64,000 nt of DNA from Achromobacter sp. MFA1 R4 (GTDB lineage: Bacteria; Pseudomonadota; Gammaproteobacteria; Burkholderiales; Burkholderiaceae_B), in the NCBI RefSeq assembly GCF_900156745.1, contig NZ_LT707065.1, positions 1,984,001 through 2,048,000 on the forward strand, in the 5' to 3' direction. This document shows positions 63,546 to 64,000 of this stretch, one piece after another. The notes below the pieces were generated by a model. It saw only the letters and a program-made list of their open reading frames with translations. It ran no database searches and was not told where the DNA came from. The position numbers and the translations under genes were made by a program. Position 1 is the stretch's first letter. Every line of letters starts with the position of its first letter.

Positions 63546-64000
63546 TCAGCCGAGGCTGCGACGGTAAGAACGTTCGACGACGCGGTTGTACGCCATCATG
63601 ATGATCACGTTCACGATCAGCAGCACGATCGCGATGGCCGCGCCCAGCGGCCAGTTGAGCTCCGTGAGGAACTCGTCGTACACGACCGTGGCCACCATCT
63701 TCAGGCGCCGCCCGCCCAGCAGCGCGGGGATGGCGAAGGAACTGGCCGACAGGCCGAACACGATGAGGCTGCCGGACAGGATGCCCGGCATGGCCTGCGG
63801 CAGGACGATGCGCGTCAGCGTCTGGAAGCGCGAGGCGTTGAGCGACAGCGCGGCATGTTCGACGGTGGGGTCCAGCTTCTGCAGCGAGGTCCACACGGGA
63901 ATCACCATGAAGGGCAACATGACGTGGACGAGCCCGATGATGACGGCGGTGGGCGTATACAGCAGCGATCCCAGCCCCAGCGCCGCGGCCGCCTTGCCGA
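63546..64000 (-). CDS. Spermidine/opine-type ABC permease (PotB-like), locus B, 5' end outside the window
   Basis: C-terminal 151 codons plus of a PotB-like permease. The coupling loop is HAALSLNASRFQTLTRIVLP, followed by GGRRLKMVATVVYDEFLTEL, nearly matching the locus-A permease. An ATG at 63920 is internal: the frame continues open to the edge (reads LYTPTAVIIGLVHV before it), so the true start lies to the right. The operon's ATPase and any further genes are outside the window. Confidence 0.93.
   Translation of the reverse strand, partial: GKAAAALGLGSLLYTPTAVIIGLVHVMLPFMVIPVWTSLQKLDPTVEHAALSLNASRFQTLTRIVLPQAMPGILSGSLIVFGLSASSFAIPALLGGRRLKMVATVVYDEFLTELNWPLGAAIAIVLLIVNVIIMMAYNRVVERSYRRSLG

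Overview
The window looks like the chromosome of a high-GC betaproteobacterium of the Alcaligenaceae, most probably an Achromobacter. The reasons are the many periplasmic-binding transport systems (a Bug receptor, a TAXI/TRAP pair, several ABC systems), the GC-rich codon use, and a 379-residue D-threonine aldolase whose Lys59, His347 and Asp349 sit exactly where I recall them in the Achromobacter (Alcaligenes) xylosoxidans enzyme. No rRNA, tRNA, CRISPR array or intact insertion sequence was recognised.

Region 1 (1 to about 4150) is visibly less GC-rich than the rest and reads as the end of an accessory island. It holds a reverse transcriptase of the defence-associated (UG/Abi-like) kind, cut by the left edge; a TIR-domain protein with a Cys-rich C-terminal domain; an uncharacterised protein with an HEVLH motif; and the stub of a HigA/NadS-like antitoxin. 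Two copies of a 24-bp direct repeat lie where the island meets GC-rich sequence.

Region 2 (4176 to about 28950) is mostly housekeeping and transport: a methyltransferase, an acetylornithine-type aminotransferase, a Bug receptor, an SDR, a LysR regulator, a polar amino-acid ABC operon, CsbD and an entericidin-like lipoprotein, D-threonine aldolase, a TAXI/TRAP uptake pair, smg, gluQ, a large DUF2157/GDYXXLXY membrane protein, topB, and a nitrate/sulfonate-type ABC operon ending in an SDR.

Region 3 (28977 to about 40650) holds an acetolactate synthase large subunit divergent from an Lrp/AsnC regulator, a bestrophin divergent from a SET-domain methyltransferase, an FMN riboswitch with ribB, an MFS exporter divergent from a TetR regulator, and a leftward run of small metabolic genes: deoxyribosyltransferase-like, flavin reductase-like, SnoaL-like, NAD(P)-binding, PanE-like, and a DedA-rhodanese fusion.

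Region 4 (41108 to 64000) is catabolic. A BMP-type nucleoside ABC importer is followed by a cytosine-deaminase-like amidohydrolase. Next come two paralogous leftward operons, each coding for a spermidine/opine-type ABC importer and a multi-subunit FAD / [2Fe-2S] amine dehydrogenase of the opine-oxidase/HcnABC type. The first (47143-55400) also carries RidA and faces a GntR regulator across an array of TGTCCGGACA palindromes. The second (57706 to the right edge) ends in a GhrA-like hydroxyacid dehydrogenase. An AraC/GyrI-like gene and a large hairpin-forming repeat separate them. The inferred logic is import of an N-substituted amino acid (opine-like), oxidation to an imine or 2-oxoacid, and clean-up by RidA and the hydroxyacid dehydrogenase.
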